From: Collimonas antrihumi
GTDB lineage: Bacteria; Pseudomonadota; Gammaproteobacteria; Burkholderiales; Burkholderiaceae_D
Direction: 5' to 3'
Length of the DNA: 64,000 bases
Assembly: GCF_018304965.1 (NCBI RefSeq)
Contig: NZ_JAGQED010000008.1
Location: 1 to 64,000, forward strand
Both the position numbers and the translations under genes were made by a program. The notes under the pieces are model-generated. The model was not told the DNA's origin. It made no database searches and saw only the letters and a program-made list of their open reading frames with translations. How positions within the stretch are numbered: position 1 is the stretch's first letter; each line of letters starts with the position of its first letter. Of this stretch, positions 37,819 through 47,061 are shown in pieces.

Positions 37819-39252
37819 ATGGAATTGCATGTCGTCATCGACGGCGATAAGGATCTGGCGGGGCAGGTCTATCGGCAAATCAAGGAAGCCATTCAATCAG
37901 GACGGCTGGCGGCCGGCGAGCAAGTGCCGCCGTCGCGCTTGCTGGCGCAACAGTTGCAGGTATCGCGCAAGACGGTGTCGGAAGCCTACGCGCGATTGAC
38001 CATGGATAAATTGCTTGCCGGCCAGATAGGTACCGGCACCTTTGTTACCGCGGCGACGCAGCCACAGCCAAGTCCACGCCGCTTCGCAGCTAAGGATCTG
38101 GCGGCTGGCGCCACGCTCAAGAACTGGCTGGGCCGTTCAATGCCGTTGCAGCCGCCGGAACGACGCTCTGCTTATGATTTTTTTGGCGGCGGCGCCGCAA
38201 AAAGCCATTTCCCTCAGGCCGAATGGCGCCAGTGCATACTGCACGGCTTGCGCAAGAGCCAGGCTGCGCGCGGCTATTATTCGGAACCGCAAGGATTGCC
38301 GGCGTTGCGCGAAGCGATCGCCCGCCATAGTGCGTTTGCCCGGGGAGTGCAGTGCGGGCCGATGGACGTGCTGGTCACCAACGGCGCCCAGCAGGCGATC
38401 GATTTGGTGGCGCGGGTGCTGATCGAACCCGGTTGCACGGTGGCGGTTGAAGATCCCGGTTATCCACCGGCGCGGCTGACGTTTGCCAGCCAGGGCGCGC
38501 GTATCGCCTGCATCCCGGTCGACGCCGAAGGAATGATGGTTGCGCACATCCCCGACGATACCCGTCTGATCTATGTCACACCCGCCCATCAGTTCCCGCT
38601 CGGCATGCCGATGAGTCTGGCGCGCCGTAAAGCGTTGCTGAAACGCGCCGGCGAACTTGGCGCGATCATCATCGAAGACGACTACGATAGCGAATTCCGC
38701 TATCAGGGGCGGCCCACCGATTCCCTGCAAAGCATGGATAGCGAGGGCCTGGTGGCCTTTGTCGGGTCGTTTTCGAAAGTCATGCAGCCGGAACTGCGTA
38801 TCGGCTATCTGATTGCGCCGCCTGCGATACGGGAAGCCGTGACCGTCGCCAAGCATCTGTGCGACTGGCACGCGCCGACCATGATGCAATGGGCGCTGGC
38901 CAAGTTCATCGACGATGGTTATTTGCAAAAGCATATCCGGCGCTGCCACGCGATGTACGCCAGCCGCCGCGAAAAGCTGTTGTCGCGTTTAAATGCTGAT
39001 CTGGCGCCGTGGCTGCAGCCGATAGCGGCCACCGCAGGCTTCCATCTGACAGCATTGGCGAGCAAGGAGGTCGACATGCGCCAGCTGTTACAGCTGGCGC
39101 GACGGGTCGATGTCGGTTTGTATGCGATCGATGTGTTTTATCATGAAATGCCCCCGGTACCGGGACTGTTCTTCGGCTACGGGGCGATAGAAACACTGGA
39201 TATCGAGCCGGCGCTGGATCGGGTCAAGGCGATCCTGACGGAGATCGCCTAA
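37819..39252 (+). CDS. MocR-type regulator (GntR helix-turn-helix fused to aminotransferase fold)
   Basis: A 477-residue fusion. The winged helix is at about residues 12-80 (VYRQIKEAIQSGRLAAGEQVPPSRLLAQQLQVSRKTV). The rest is a fold-type I aminotransferase domain; the PLP lysine is in GSFSKVMQPELRIGYL and the Asp in EDDYDSEFRY. It probably senses a PLP-linked amine or PLP itself and controls the divergent AhpD-like gene or others. GGAG precedes the ATG. Confidence 0.92.
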   Translation: MELHVVIDGDKDLAGQVYRQIKEAIQSGRLAAGEQVPPSRLLAQQLQVSRKTVSEAYARLTMDKLLAGQIGTGTFVTAATQPQPSPRRFAAKDLAAGATLKNWLGRSMPLQPPERRSAYDFFGGGAAKSHFPQAEWRQCILHGLRKSQAARGYYSEPQGLPALREAIARHSAFARGVQCGPMDVLVTNGAQQAIDLVARVLIEPGCTVAVEDPGYPPARLTFASQGARIACIPVDAEGMMVAHIPDDTRLIYVTPAHQFPLGMPMSLARRKALLKRAGELGAIIIEDDYDSEFRYQGRPTDSLQSMDSEGLVAFVGSFSKVMQPELRIGYLIAPPAIREAVTVAKHLCDWHAPTMMQWALAKFIDDGYLQKHIRRCHAMYASRREKLLSRLNADLAPWLQPIAATAGFHLTALASKEVDMRQLLQLARRVDVGLYAIDVFYHEMPPVPGLFFGYGAIETLDIEPALDRVKAILTEIA

Positions 39253-39274
39253 CAGCATCGCCTTTACCTCTACC

Positions 39275-40033
39275 TTAATGAGCTTGTTTTGCCGGCTTTT
39301 GGCGGAAAAACAACATGCAGGTCAGGATGAATGCAAACAGCGCCAGCGATGCGGAATAGCGGCTTAACGCCAGGCCGCCGGCACTGAGCGGTTTATCAAG
39401 GAAATCGCCGACTACGGCGCCAAGCGGACGGGTAAGAATGAATGCGGCCCAGAACAACGCGGTGCGCGATATGGCAGTCCGGTAATAGGCGACAGCCAGC
39501 ACCGCCAGAAGGCCGCCGAAAACCAGCGCGGCGCCGGTATAGCCGAGGCCGGCGGTATCAGCCGTCCAGTCGCCCAGCGCCGTACCCAAGGTTTGGGAAA
39601 ACATGATGGTCAGCCAGTAGAACATTTCGGCCTTGGGCGAGTTGACGGTGTCGACCGAAATCGAGCCGAGCGAGCGATACCAGATTGCCAACGAGCCCAT
39701 CAGCAAGACAAACAGCAGCGAACTTCCGCCTGCATAGCCGATGCCAAGCGAACGGTCCGCGAAATCGGCCAGGGTGGTCCCGACTGTTGTGGTCGCAATG
39801 ATGGTTGCCCAATAAAGAGCCGGGTTGAATTTCTTCGCTTTGATTTGGGCAAATACGGCAACCAGGAAGATTGCGGCGAAAATGGCCGTCGCCACGAGGT
39901 AGCCCAGGTTCATCGACATGGATACGGCGTCGCCACCGGTTTCACCCAGTGTCGTGGCGGCTATCTTGATGATCCAGAAGATCAAGGTCACTTCTGGAAC
40001 CTTGCTCAAACGATGTGCGGTAGTTGAATTCAT
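39275..40033 (-). CDS. COG4705-like multi-pass membrane protein
   Basis: About 252 residues from ATG 40033 (AAGGAA upstream). Eight or so hydrophobic segments with repeated motifs: TTLGETGGDA, TTVGTTLADF, QTLGTALGDWTADTAGLGYTG and RPLGAVVGDFLDKP. These T/P-x-G-x-x-x-x-D repeats mark the uncharacterised COG4705 family. Function unknown, though such proteins are sometimes linked with metal or stress responses. Confidence 0.85.
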   Translation of the reverse strand: MNSTTAHRLSKVPEVTLIFWIIKIAATTLGETGGDAVSMSMNLGYLVATAIFAAIFLVAVFAQIKAKKFNPALYWATIIATTTVGTTLADFADRSLGIGYAGGSSLLFVLLMGSLAIWYRSLGSISVDTVNSPKAEMFYWLTIMFSQTLGTALGDWTADTAGLGYTGAALVFGGLLAVLAVAYYRTAISRTALFWAAFILTRPLGAVVGDFLDKPLSAGGLALSRYSASLALFAFILTCMLFFRQKPAKQAH

Positions 40034-40274
40034 GCGAGTTCCTTTTTTGCTGATCAATGTGTTCACGATGTGTTCACTGCGGCCGGGAGGCGGACGGATT
40101 TGAATGAAACGCTGCTGACAGTCTGAATCTCGAGACTTAGCTGAGCCATAGCAATGTATTTGCTATATTGCCAAGTTCTGAGTGGGCATGCTGTTGCCAT
40201 GTTCACGTGTTCATGCCTCACGTTACCATGGGGAAACGGTTTGCTGATCTGCGATCTGAGTTGCCGGTCGGGAG

Positions 40275-40952
40275 CTAATTGCCGGATTCGGATTCTTCAC
40301 CGTTGCGATTCGAAGAAAGTATGCTGATCACTTCGTCATCTTCGACCTGGCGATAATCTCGATAGAATTGCTGAACTGCAAAGAAATTTGTAGAGGAATG
40401 GAGACAGCACACTTTATCGGCCAGCGGCCTGATTTGTTCGAGGCTCTCCGACGCTGCCACAGGCACCGCGCAGACCAGATCGGCAGGTTGTTTTTCCCGG
40501 ACTGCATGTAATGCGGCAATCATGGTCGCGCCGGTCGCTATCCCATCGTCAACGATAATGGCGGTACGACCGCGCGCGGAAATCGCCGGTCTGAGCGGCG
40601 TGTATCGCGTGCGGCGTTGTGTTAACGCCTGCAGTTGCCGCGACTTTTCTTCTTTTAGATAAGTTTCTGTTTCGCCGAATTCTTCGGAAAAAGGAAGGAC
40701 ATAAGTCCAGCCGCTCTCGTCAATGGCGCCGATCGCGCGTTCCGGATTCAAGGGCGCGCTAAGCTTATGCACCAGCACAATATCCAGCTCCCCAAGCAGC
40801 AAATCGGCCATCACTTTTCCCATGGGGACTGCACCCCTGGGAATTGCAAGTATCAACGGCTGGCGCCCTTTGTATTCAAGCAAATGAAAAGCAAGGATTT
40901 CCGCCGCCTCTGTCCGATTTGCAAAAATATGCGGTCTATCCATTTTTTTCAT
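40275..40952 (-). CDS. Phosphoribosyltransferase-fold protein
   Basis: About 225 residues. The PRPP-binding motif is AIIVDDGIATGATMIAAL. The frame also contains AIPRGAVPMG and HKLSAPLNPERAIGAID, typical of the orphan phosphoribosyltransferase group found with universal stress proteins. The start is uncertain among GTG 40964, ATG 40952 and ATG 40943; none has a strong ribosome-binding site. Substrate unknown. Confidence 0.82.
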   Translation of the reverse strand: MKKMDRPHIFANRTEAAEILAFHLLEYKGRQPLILAIPRGAVPMGKVMADLLLGELDIVLVHKLSAPLNPERAIGAIDESGWTYVLPFSEEFGETETYLKEEKSRQLQALTQRRTRYTPLRPAISARGRTAIIVDDGIATGATMIAALHAVREKQPADLVCAVPVAASESLEQIRPLADKVCCLHSSTNFFAVQQFYRDYRQVEDDEVISILSSNRNGEESESGN

Positions 40953-40996
40953 CCGTGTTTTCACCCATTAAAGGGCAAGCCACACAGCCTTAAGCC

Positions 40997-41434
40997 TTAG
41001 CGAAATACCAGCACCGGTTTCTTGCCATGAGTCAGCACTTTCTGGGTCTCGCTGCCGGCCAGGATCCCTCGCACGCCTTTCCTGCCATGCGAAGCCATGG
41101 TGATCATGTCGCATCCCTTGTCTTCGGCCATTTTGAGGATTGCTTCATAAGGATGGTCGCTCACCACATATTCCGTGTCGCATGGAACCCCGGCTTCTTG
41201 TGCGGCCCGTTTTATGGCGTCAAGGAACTTGTCAGCTTGCGCTACGCCTTCCTTGTCGAATTGCTCTTTGGTTTCGGTCAGCGTCAGCAGGTGCCGGCTG
41301 AAAACATGATATTCGGGGATTACGTGCACGCCGGTTACCGTGGCGCCGGTTTCTTTGGCGAACAGGATGCTTTGCCGAATCGCAGCTTCGGAAGCTTCTG
41401 AACCATCCGTGGGTAATAGTAGATGCTTGAACAT
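40997..41434 (-). CDS. Universal stress protein, UspA family
   Basis: A 145-residue UspA-fold protein. MFKHLLLPTDGSEASEAA is the N-terminus; ATP-type binding is suggested by MASHGRKGVRGILAGSETQKVLTHGKKPVLV (G-2x-G-9x-GS). ATG 41434 follows AAGGAGAC. It is upstream of the phosphoribosyltransferase gene on the same strand with a 33-base gap, so both may form a stress operon. Confidence 0.92.
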   Translation of the reverse strand: MFKHLLLPTDGSEASEAAIRQSILFAKETGATVTGVHVIPEYHVFSRHLLTLTETKEQFDKEGVAQADKFLDAIKRAAQEAGVPCDTEYVVSDHPYEAILKMAEDKGCDMITMASHGRKGVRGILAGSETQKVLTHGKKPVLVFR

Positions 41435-41769
41435 TTTTGTCTCCTTGAGTTTGGTTTCCCGACACAACAAGACTGTCTGGACAGGCATATTTTCAATCTC
41501 GTTTCCTATGGCGAGACTGGCGTTATCCTGATTAAAGGATATGTAAAATATTGAGGAAATGCCAGTTACGTATTTCGTGCAGGATCGGCCTGCGCAGCCT
41601 TCGCGACGCCGCTGATCGAGTCGGTCGAGCCGGTCGAGGGCGGCCGGGATTCACGTAAAATTTGTTAAGAATTGATCTAACTGTGGTGGGTCAGTTTTCG
41701 ATGCAAATTAACAAACACAGGGCATGTCTGGCGATCCAGGCGCTGCGCAGGTTCTTACATCGAGAAATA
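41435..41769. other. Intergenic region without a recognised gene
   Basis: Upstream of the UspA gene and of the effector cassette. I see no convincing reading frame, RNA gene or terminator. The part from about 41640 onward is markedly AT-rich compared with the flanks, and the promoter of the cassette starts at its end. Confidence 0.6.
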
Positions 41770-41799
41770 TTGCAAAAATATTAATTATGCAAATATAAT
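41770..41799 (+). promoter_or_regulatory. Sigma70-type promoter of the effector cassette
   Basis: A perfect -10 TATAAT (41794-41799) lies 18 bases after TTGCAA (41770-41775). The leader to the TTG start is about 20 bases and holds the AAGGAA ribosome-binding site (41817-41822). The surroundings are AT-rich. Confidence 0.65.
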
Positions 41800-41827
41800 G
41801 TTCAATAGATAACTCTAAGGAATCATT

Positions 41828-42301
41828 TTGATTGAATGCCGCTTTGCACTGAATGACAAGCCGATGAGCGCCTTTTCGATTGGCGGGTTATCTGTTCCGG
41901 CGTTTTCTGGAAAAGGGACAGATGTAAATAGACGTATGGCGATGTGTAATCGCAATACAGGGCCAATACCTGCCGGAACGTACTACATTTTTGACAGACA
42001 GTCTGGTGGGCTACTCGGACCATTGAAAGAAATACTGAATTTAAACGGTAATGACAAAAGAAACTGGTTTTCACTCTACGCCATTGATGACAATATCGAT
42101 GACGACAAAGTCATTTGCAATGAAATTATTCGGGGCGAATTTCGCTTACATCCTAAAGGGCCTTTAGGACTAAGCGAAGGTTGCATCACCATTGAACATC
42201 TCGGCGATTGGGGCCGTATACGCTCTCCCTTAAAACGCGGGGAACAATTCTCTGTTCCAGGCTCTGCCCTTAAAACCTATGGCAGAGTTACCGTTCGATG
42301 A
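41828..42301 (+). CDS. Tlde1-like (DUF2778) L,D-transpeptidase-fold toxin, putative T6SS effector
   Basis: A 157-residue protein with a TTG start behind AAGGAA. GLSVPAFSGKG and GPIPAGTYYI are the DUF2778 hallmarks, and the catalytic set is His108 with S-x-G-C at Ser116-Cys119 (SEGCITI). Family members (Tlde1) are secreted by type VI secretion and attack peptidoglycan stem peptides in the periplasm of rivals. No signal peptide or C-terminal extension is present, as for a cargo effector. Its stop codon overlaps the next gene (ATGA), which encodes a small membrane protein. No T6SS structural gene lies in the window. The effector role is inference from family and context. Confidence 0.75.
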   Translation: MIECRFALNDKPMSAFSIGGLSVPAFSGKGTDVNRRMAMCNRNTGPIPAGTYYIFDRQSGGLLGPLKEILNLNGNDKRNWFSLYAIDDNIDDDKVICNEIIRGEFRLHPKGPLGLSEGCITIEHLGDWGRIRSPLKRGEQFSVPGSALKTYGRVTVR

Positions 42302-42555
42302 GCCAATTTTATCGATTTCTTTTAGTTGCATTATGGTTGGTGCTGGGGACTTTAGGTATTGCCATTTGGTGGATTTACCATCCAGATACCGCCCTAAATT
42401 TTTCTGGCGCTGCATGGATGTGGCTAATAGACATTTGCGGCGCAAAGACCGCCGCAGAAATAACCGACGTCGCGTTTGTTTTGTCGATTTTTTGCCTTGG
42501 CGTTTTAACGTTGATTTTTTTGCGCCTCTTTCACAGCGTGTTTACGAAGAAATGA
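42298..42555 (+). CDS. Two-helix membrane protein, putative immunity protein 1
   Basis: Eighty-five residues with a hydrophobic helix at about 5-27 (FLLVALWLVLGTLGIAIWW) and another at about 57-77, leaving a loop of about 30 residues between them, IYHPDTALNFSG to EITD. The start overlaps the effector stop by four bases. It is 45/85 identical by my count to the next protein, with no gaps. Position, size and membrane topology fit an immunity protein that guards the periplasm against the upstream enzyme. No named family is recognised. Confidence 0.7.
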   Translation: MSQFYRFLLVALWLVLGTLGIAIWWIYHPDTALNFSGAAWMWLIDICGAKTAAEITDVAFVLSIFCLGVLTLIFLRLFHSVFTKK

Positions 42556-42809
42556 AGACGTTTCCCCAATTTTTGGTCATCACACTGTGGCTGCTGCTGG
42601 CTACATCAGGTCTGGCGACCTGGTGGATATATCACCCGGAAACTGCTTTAAGTTTTTCCAACCCGGTATGGGAGCGGGCTCGTGATATTTACGGCGCGAA
42701 GAACGCTGATCAGGACACTGATTTAGCATTTCTCATGTCTGTCATTTGCCTTTGCGCGTTGACGTGGTTTTTTTTGAGGCTCTGTCGCCGCTTATTCGCG
42801 AAGAAATGA
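42552..42809 (+). CDS. Two-helix membrane protein, putative immunity protein 2 (tandem paralogue)
   Basis: Eighty-five residues, the same length and layout as the preceding protein. Shared blocks are WWIYHP-TAL-FS, DI-GAK and FLRL-F-KK; the loop between the two helices differs most. The start overlaps the previous stop (ATGA). A longer reading from 42279 runs through the other gene in a different frame and is rejected. The pair looks like a tandem duplication after which the loop diverged. Confidence 0.7.
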   Translation: MKTFPQFLVITLWLLLATSGLATWWIYHPETALSFSNPVWERARDIYGAKNADQDTDLAFLMSVICLCALTWFFLRLCRRLFAKK

Positions 42810-43081
42810 ACAGTCGTCATTGCCTGTCATAAGCTCAGTTCGCACCCCGCCCGGCAGGCTTGTCCGGACCAGAATAGTGTCCTATATTAAAAACAACAAA
42901 GTTGTTGATGAGTACGCAAGTACATTTGCCGATTCTGCACGAAATGTTGATGTATTGGAAAATGCGAGAGTTGCAGCATCGGCTTTATGGCCCATGGCCT
43001 GTCCAGAAGGTGATCTTGGCTCCCATGAGAACGCGGTCAAGCTACAACCGGCAAGGTTGGCAACCATAGAAGGAGAACAAA
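42810..43081. other. Intergenic region ahead of the ABC importer
   Basis: About 270 bases. It contains a small inverted repeat aacaacaaagttgtt near 42893. Otherwise I see no gene. It probably holds the promoter for the importer; the ribosome-binding site is AGAAGGAG at about 43070. Confidence 0.5.
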
Positions 43082-44338
43082 ATGGGCGATCACACAGCAA
43101 TCGGCGACAGGCAACGGAGGACGGTTCTCAAGGCTGCGGCGGCGGCGGGCATTTTGCAAGTTGCTGCCCCATTCATTGGCAAGGCCTACGGTGCGGAGCC
43201 GATCAAGTTCGGGCTCAACGATCCTCTTACAGGAACTTACGCAGAACTCGGCAAAAACGAGCAAATCGGCTGCGAACTTGCTGTGGAGCAGATCAACGCC
43301 AAAGGCGGTATTCTCGGGCGTCCGGTGCAACTTCTGGTGGAAGATTCAACCAGCGCCGACACCGGTACGGCGGTGCAAAAGGCGCGCAAGTTAATCGTGC
43401 GCGACAAGGTGGATTTTCTGCTGGGTAATGTCAATTCAGCGATGGCGCTGGCTATCGGCCAGGTCTCCAACGAACTCAAGACATTGCATATTGTTACCGG
43501 TGGGCACACCGACCCCGTAACCGGCACCGATTGCCACTGGAATGTATTCCGGGTCTGCAATACCACGCGTATGGAAACCAATGCCGTATCGAAAATCCTG
43601 TTCGAAAAATACGGCAAAAAATGGTTTTTCATCACTCCGGATTATGCGTTCGGGCATACCCTGCAACAGGGCTTCGAGGTCAGTCTCAAGAAGTTCGGCG
43701 GAATAGAGGCCGGCGCCGCATTGACTCCGCTCGGCACGAGCGACTATTCACCGTACCTGATCAAGGCACAAGCGGCCAATCCGGACGTGATCATCTTTCT
43801 GACTGCGGGAGGCGATGCGGTCAACTCTCTCAAGCAGGCCGTGCAATTCGGTCTGGACAAGCGCTTCCATATCGCCGGTGCCCAGCAGGAACTCGAAGTG
43901 CTGGAAGGGTTGCCTCCCAATGCCCGTATCGGTACCTGGGTGTTCGAATGGTACTGGAACCAGCCGAATGTGCCGCATGTGGCCGAATTCGTCGCCGCGA
44001 TCAAGAAAAAGGCAGGCCGGGTGCCAACGGCACGGCATTGGTTCGGCTATACCGCTGCCTGGACTATCGCACTTGTCGCCAATCAGGAAAAAACCTTGGA
44101 TGCAGTTAAACTTGCCAAGGCCCTGGAAGGATTCAAGTTGCCGCCCGAAGTGGGGCTGATGCCCGACACCCCGTTCTATCGGGCCGGCGATCATCAGCTG
44201 ATGCCGAACTTGTATGTCGGACACGCCGTCGAGAAAGGATCCCAACCGGAAGATCTGTTTCATGTGGATACCGTCGTCAAGGGTGTCGATGCCGCATTGC
44301 CGGTCGAACAGACGGGTTGCAACATGAAATGGTCCTGA
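43082..44338 (+). CDS. Branched-chain-amino-acid/amide type ABC substrate-binding protein
   Basis: A 418-residue periplasmic protein. The N-terminus has a twin-arginine-like signal (RQRRTVLKAAAAAGILQVAAPFIG) ending near AYGAE. The mature part fits the Leu/Ile/Val-type PBP fold (IKFGLNDPLTGTYAELGKNEQIG, AVEQINAKGGILGRPV). Cognate permeases and ATPases follow. Ligand unknown; amino acids, amides, urea and aromatic acids are all known for this group. Confidence 0.9.
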   Translation: MGDHTAIGDRQRRTVLKAAAAAGILQVAAPFIGKAYGAEPIKFGLNDPLTGTYAELGKNEQIGCELAVEQINAKGGILGRPVQLLVEDSTSADTGTAVQKARKLIVRDKVDFLLGNVNSAMALAIGQVSNELKTLHIVTGGHTDPVTGTDCHWNVFRVCNTTRMETNAVSKILFEKYGKKWFFITPDYAFGHTLQQGFEVSLKKFGGIEAGAALTPLGTSDYSPYLIKAQAANPDVIIFLTAGGDAVNSLKQAVQFGLDKRFHIAGAQQELEVLEGLPPNARIGTWVFEWYWNQPNVPHVAEFVAAIKKKAGRVPTARHWFGYTAAWTIALVANQEKTLDAVKLAKALEGFKLPPEVGLMPDTPFYRAGDHQLMPNLYVGHAVEKGSQPEDLFHVDTVVKGVDAALPVEQTGCNMKWS

Positions 44339-44498
44339 AAGCGCTCCTGAAACGTCGGCCAGGATCCTTAAAGACGGCATATCTGGGAGCGCGCTCTTTC
44401 ATGCCGCGTCTGGCGGACAGGAAGGAATCGCCGAGCCACCCGGGCCACATTTTGCAGCCCACGCGACCAGACGAGCGGACTGCATCGGCGAGGCGAGC

Positions 44499-45368
44499 AT
44501 GACCCAACTTATCCTGTTCAATATCTTCAACGGGATCATCATCGGCGCGTTCTATGCGCTCATGGCGCTCGGCCTTTCCTTGATCCTTAACCTGAGCGGC
44601 GTCATCAACTTCGCGCATGGCGGTTTCCTGGCGCTGGGTGCCTATATTGCCTATACGTTGATGCCTTACATCGGCTTCTGGACTGCCTTGCTGATTGCCC
44701 CGGTGTTAACCGCCGTGTTGGGATTAGCGGTGGAACGCGTCCTGATCCGCCGGCTTTATGGCCGCGACCCCGTGTACAGCTTGTTGCTGACTTTCGGGCT
44801 GGCTTTCATGCTCCAGGACGGCACGCGCTATATCTGGGGGCCACAGACCCTGCCTTACGAGATACCCGCTGCGCTCGCCACGTCGCTGAACCAGACCTTG
44901 TTTTTTTTGACCGGATACCGCTTGCTCATGATGCTGCTGGTGACAGCGGTGGTGATCGGCCTGTTCCTGATTCTCAACCACACCCGGCTTGGCATACGGA
45001 TCCGCGCCGGGACTTCCGATCTCGACATGGTGTCTGCGCTGGGAGTAAATGTACGGATACTGCGTAACCTGAACTTCGGCCTGGGCATCTATCTGGCCGG
45101 ACTGGCCGGCGTGCTCGCCGCCGGCATGCTCGGGCTTGAGCCGACGATAGGCGACGCCCTGATCATGCCAAGCTTCGTCACCATCATCGTGGGTGGCCTC
45201 GGCAGCCTGCCTGGCACTTTGCTGGCCGGGATATTGATCGGGGTGGCATCGAGCGTGACCTCGGTATTCTTCCCGTCGGCGACCGAGGCGGTGATGTACG
45301 TGATGATGGCGCTCGTGCTGCTGTTAACGCCGCGCGGCTTGCTGGGCGAAGAAGGGAGGGTGCGGTGA
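44499..45368 (+). CDS. livH: ABC permease, LivH family
   Basis: A 289-residue inner-membrane permease. FNIFNGIIIGAFYALMALGLSLILNLSGVINFAHGGF is the LivH signature, with the conserved EAA-like loop later. The stop overlaps the LivM start by four bases. About 160 bases without a gene separate it from the binding protein. Confidence 0.92.
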   Translation: MTQLILFNIFNGIIIGAFYALMALGLSLILNLSGVINFAHGGFLALGAYIAYTLMPYIGFWTALLIAPVLTAVLGLAVERVLIRRLYGRDPVYSLLLTFGLAFMLQDGTRYIWGPQTLPYEIPAALATSLNQTLFFLTGYRLLMMLLVTAVVIGLFLILNHTRLGIRIRAGTSDLDMVSALGVNVRILRNLNFGLGIYLAGLAGVLAAGMLGLEPTIGDALIMPSFVTIIVGGLGSLPGTLLAGILIGVASSVTSVFFPSATEAVMYVMMALVLLLTPRGLLGEEGRVR

Positions 45369-46315
45369 ATAGCCGATACAAATTCGCAAGTGATTTGGCG
45401 ATCTGGGCCGTGTTGTTCACCATGCCCTTCTGGATGGGCTGGATCGGCGGATACACGGCGTTAGGAAGCCGCGTCCTGATCATGGCGCTTGCTGCCATAT
45501 CGCTTAACTTCCTGCTGGGCTTCACCGGCGTGCTTTCCTTCGGTCATGCCGCCTATTTCGGTTTGGGTGCATACGGCGTAGGCATGACGATCAAGTACCT
45601 GACCCCCAGTACACCGCTTGGCATCCTGGTCGGCGTGGCGGTCGGCACGGCGGCGGCAGCCGTCATCGGCGCACTGATCGTCAAGTTGCGTGGTGTCTAC
45701 TTCGCCATGGCGACGATCGCTTTCGGGCAAGTGTTCTATTTCATCGCGTTCCGCTGGAATGCCGTCACCGGCGGCGATGACGGCCTTTCTGGCTGGCACC
45801 GCATGCCGATCGACCTGGGGTTTCGGACCATCGACATTTTGGGCAATGACAAAATATTCTATTATCTGGTGCTGATCTGCTTCGTCGTCGCGATCGCCAT
45901 CATGGCAGCTTTGCTGCGTTCGCCGTTCGGCCGCACACTGCTGGCGATTCGCGAAAATGAACGGCGCGCTCGGTTTCTCGGCATTTCCATAGAGCGGCAC
46001 ATCTGGTTGTCTTTCATGATCTCCTGCGTGTTCGTAAGCCTGGCCGGCACGCTCTACGCCTTGCTCAACAATTTCGCCGATCCGCACGGCCTGCATTGGA
46101 GCCAATCCGGCGATTTCGTCATCATGACAGTGCTCGGCGGCATGCGTTCACTATGGGGGCCGCTGCTCGGCGCGGCAATCTTCGTTGTCTTGCAAGACTA
46201 CATTTCCAGCCGAACCGAGAACTGGATGTCATTCATCGGCCTGCTTTTCATTTTGGTGGTCCTGTTTTTTCCACGCGGAGTCCTCGGCATTATCCGCGGA
46301 AAGGAAAATTCATGA
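45365..46315 (+). CDS. livM: ABC permease, LivM family
   Basis: A 316-residue inner-membrane permease. ALAAISLNFLLGFTGVLSFGHAAYFGLGAY and LLAIRENERRARFLGISIERH are LivM hallmarks. Starts GTG 45365 overlapping livH and ends overlapping the ATG of livG (ATGA). Confidence 0.92.
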   Translation: MNSRYKFASDLAIWAVLFTMPFWMGWIGGYTALGSRVLIMALAAISLNFLLGFTGVLSFGHAAYFGLGAYGVGMTIKYLTPSTPLGILVGVAVGTAAAAVIGALIVKLRGVYFAMATIAFGQVFYFIAFRWNAVTGGDDGLSGWHRMPIDLGFRTIDILGNDKIFYYLVLICFVVAIAIMAALLRSPFGRTLLAIRENERRARFLGISIERHIWLSFMISCVFVSLAGTLYALLNNFADPHGLHWSQSGDFVIMTVLGGMRSLWGPLLGAAIFVVLQDYISSRTENWMSFIGLLFILVVLFFPRGVLGIIRGKENS

Positions 46316-47061
46316 GCTTATTGACGGTCGAAAACGTCTCCTGCCATTTCGGCAGCCTGTGTGCAGTCAATAACGTATCGATGAGCATCGAAGCTGGTGA
46401 GCTGCGCGCGGTGATCGGCCCCAACGGCGCCGGCAAGACGACTTTCTTCAATTTGATCAGCGGCATGTTTCTCCCCACTACGGGACGGATCCTGTTTGAC
46501 GGGCAGGATATTACCGGGATGCCTCCCCATCTGCGTGTGACGATGGGCATGGCGCGCACTTTCCAGATTACGGAGGTGTTTCCGGAACTCTCAGTGCGCG
46601 ATAACCTGCGCATTCCGGTGGAAATCGAAGCGGGTTACCAGCTGAGTCCGTGGTTATCGCGGACCGCGAAGGGGAGAGTACGGGAGCGCGTCGATGAACT
46701 GCTCGCGATGGGAGGGCTGGATGCAAAGGCCGATCGTCTCGTCGGAGAATTATCGCCGGGTGACCAGCGTTCCACCGAGATCATGATGTCTCTCGCACTT
46801 AAACCCCGTCTGCTTCTGCTTGATGAACCGACCGCCGGCATGGGCGACCAGGAAACGTACGATATCACTCAACTGATACGAAACCTGCACAAGAATCTTG
46901 CGCTGTCGATGGTTCTTATCGAACACGACATGCGCGTCATTTTCCGGCTGGCCCAGCGCATCATGGTACTCGCGGAAGGCCGGGTGTTGGCCGATGGCAC
47001 ACCCGGCGAAATTGCCGCAAGCGAGGACGTGCAAGCCGCTTATCTGGGGAAAACCAAGTGA
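46312..47061 (+). CDS. livG: ABC ATPase, LivG family
   Basis: A 249-residue ATP-binding subunit. Walker A is GPNGAGKTTFFN, the signature region LSPGDQRSTEI and Walker B LLLLDEPTAGMGDQE. I chose ATG 46312, which overlaps the livM stop and follows AAAGGAAAA; a reading from 46096 lies inside livM. The PGDQ signature replaces the usual SGGQ. Confidence 0.93.
   Translation: MSLLTVENVSCHFGSLCAVNNVSMSIEAGELRAVIGPNGAGKTTFFNLISGMFLPTTGRILFDGQDITGMPPHLRVTMGMARTFQITEVFPELSVRDNLRIPVEIEAGYQLSPWLSRTAKGRVRERVDELLAMGGLDAKADRLVGELSPGDQRSTEIMMSLALKPRLLLLDEPTAGMGDQETYDITQLIRNLHKNLALSMVLIEHDMRVIFRLAQRIMVLAEGRVLADGTPGEIAASEDVQAAYLGKTK

Noticed and set aside
42820-43428. 202-residue plus-strand frame ahead of the ABC binding protein
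   Set aside because: It overlaps the true binding-protein gene in another frame and shows no family features.
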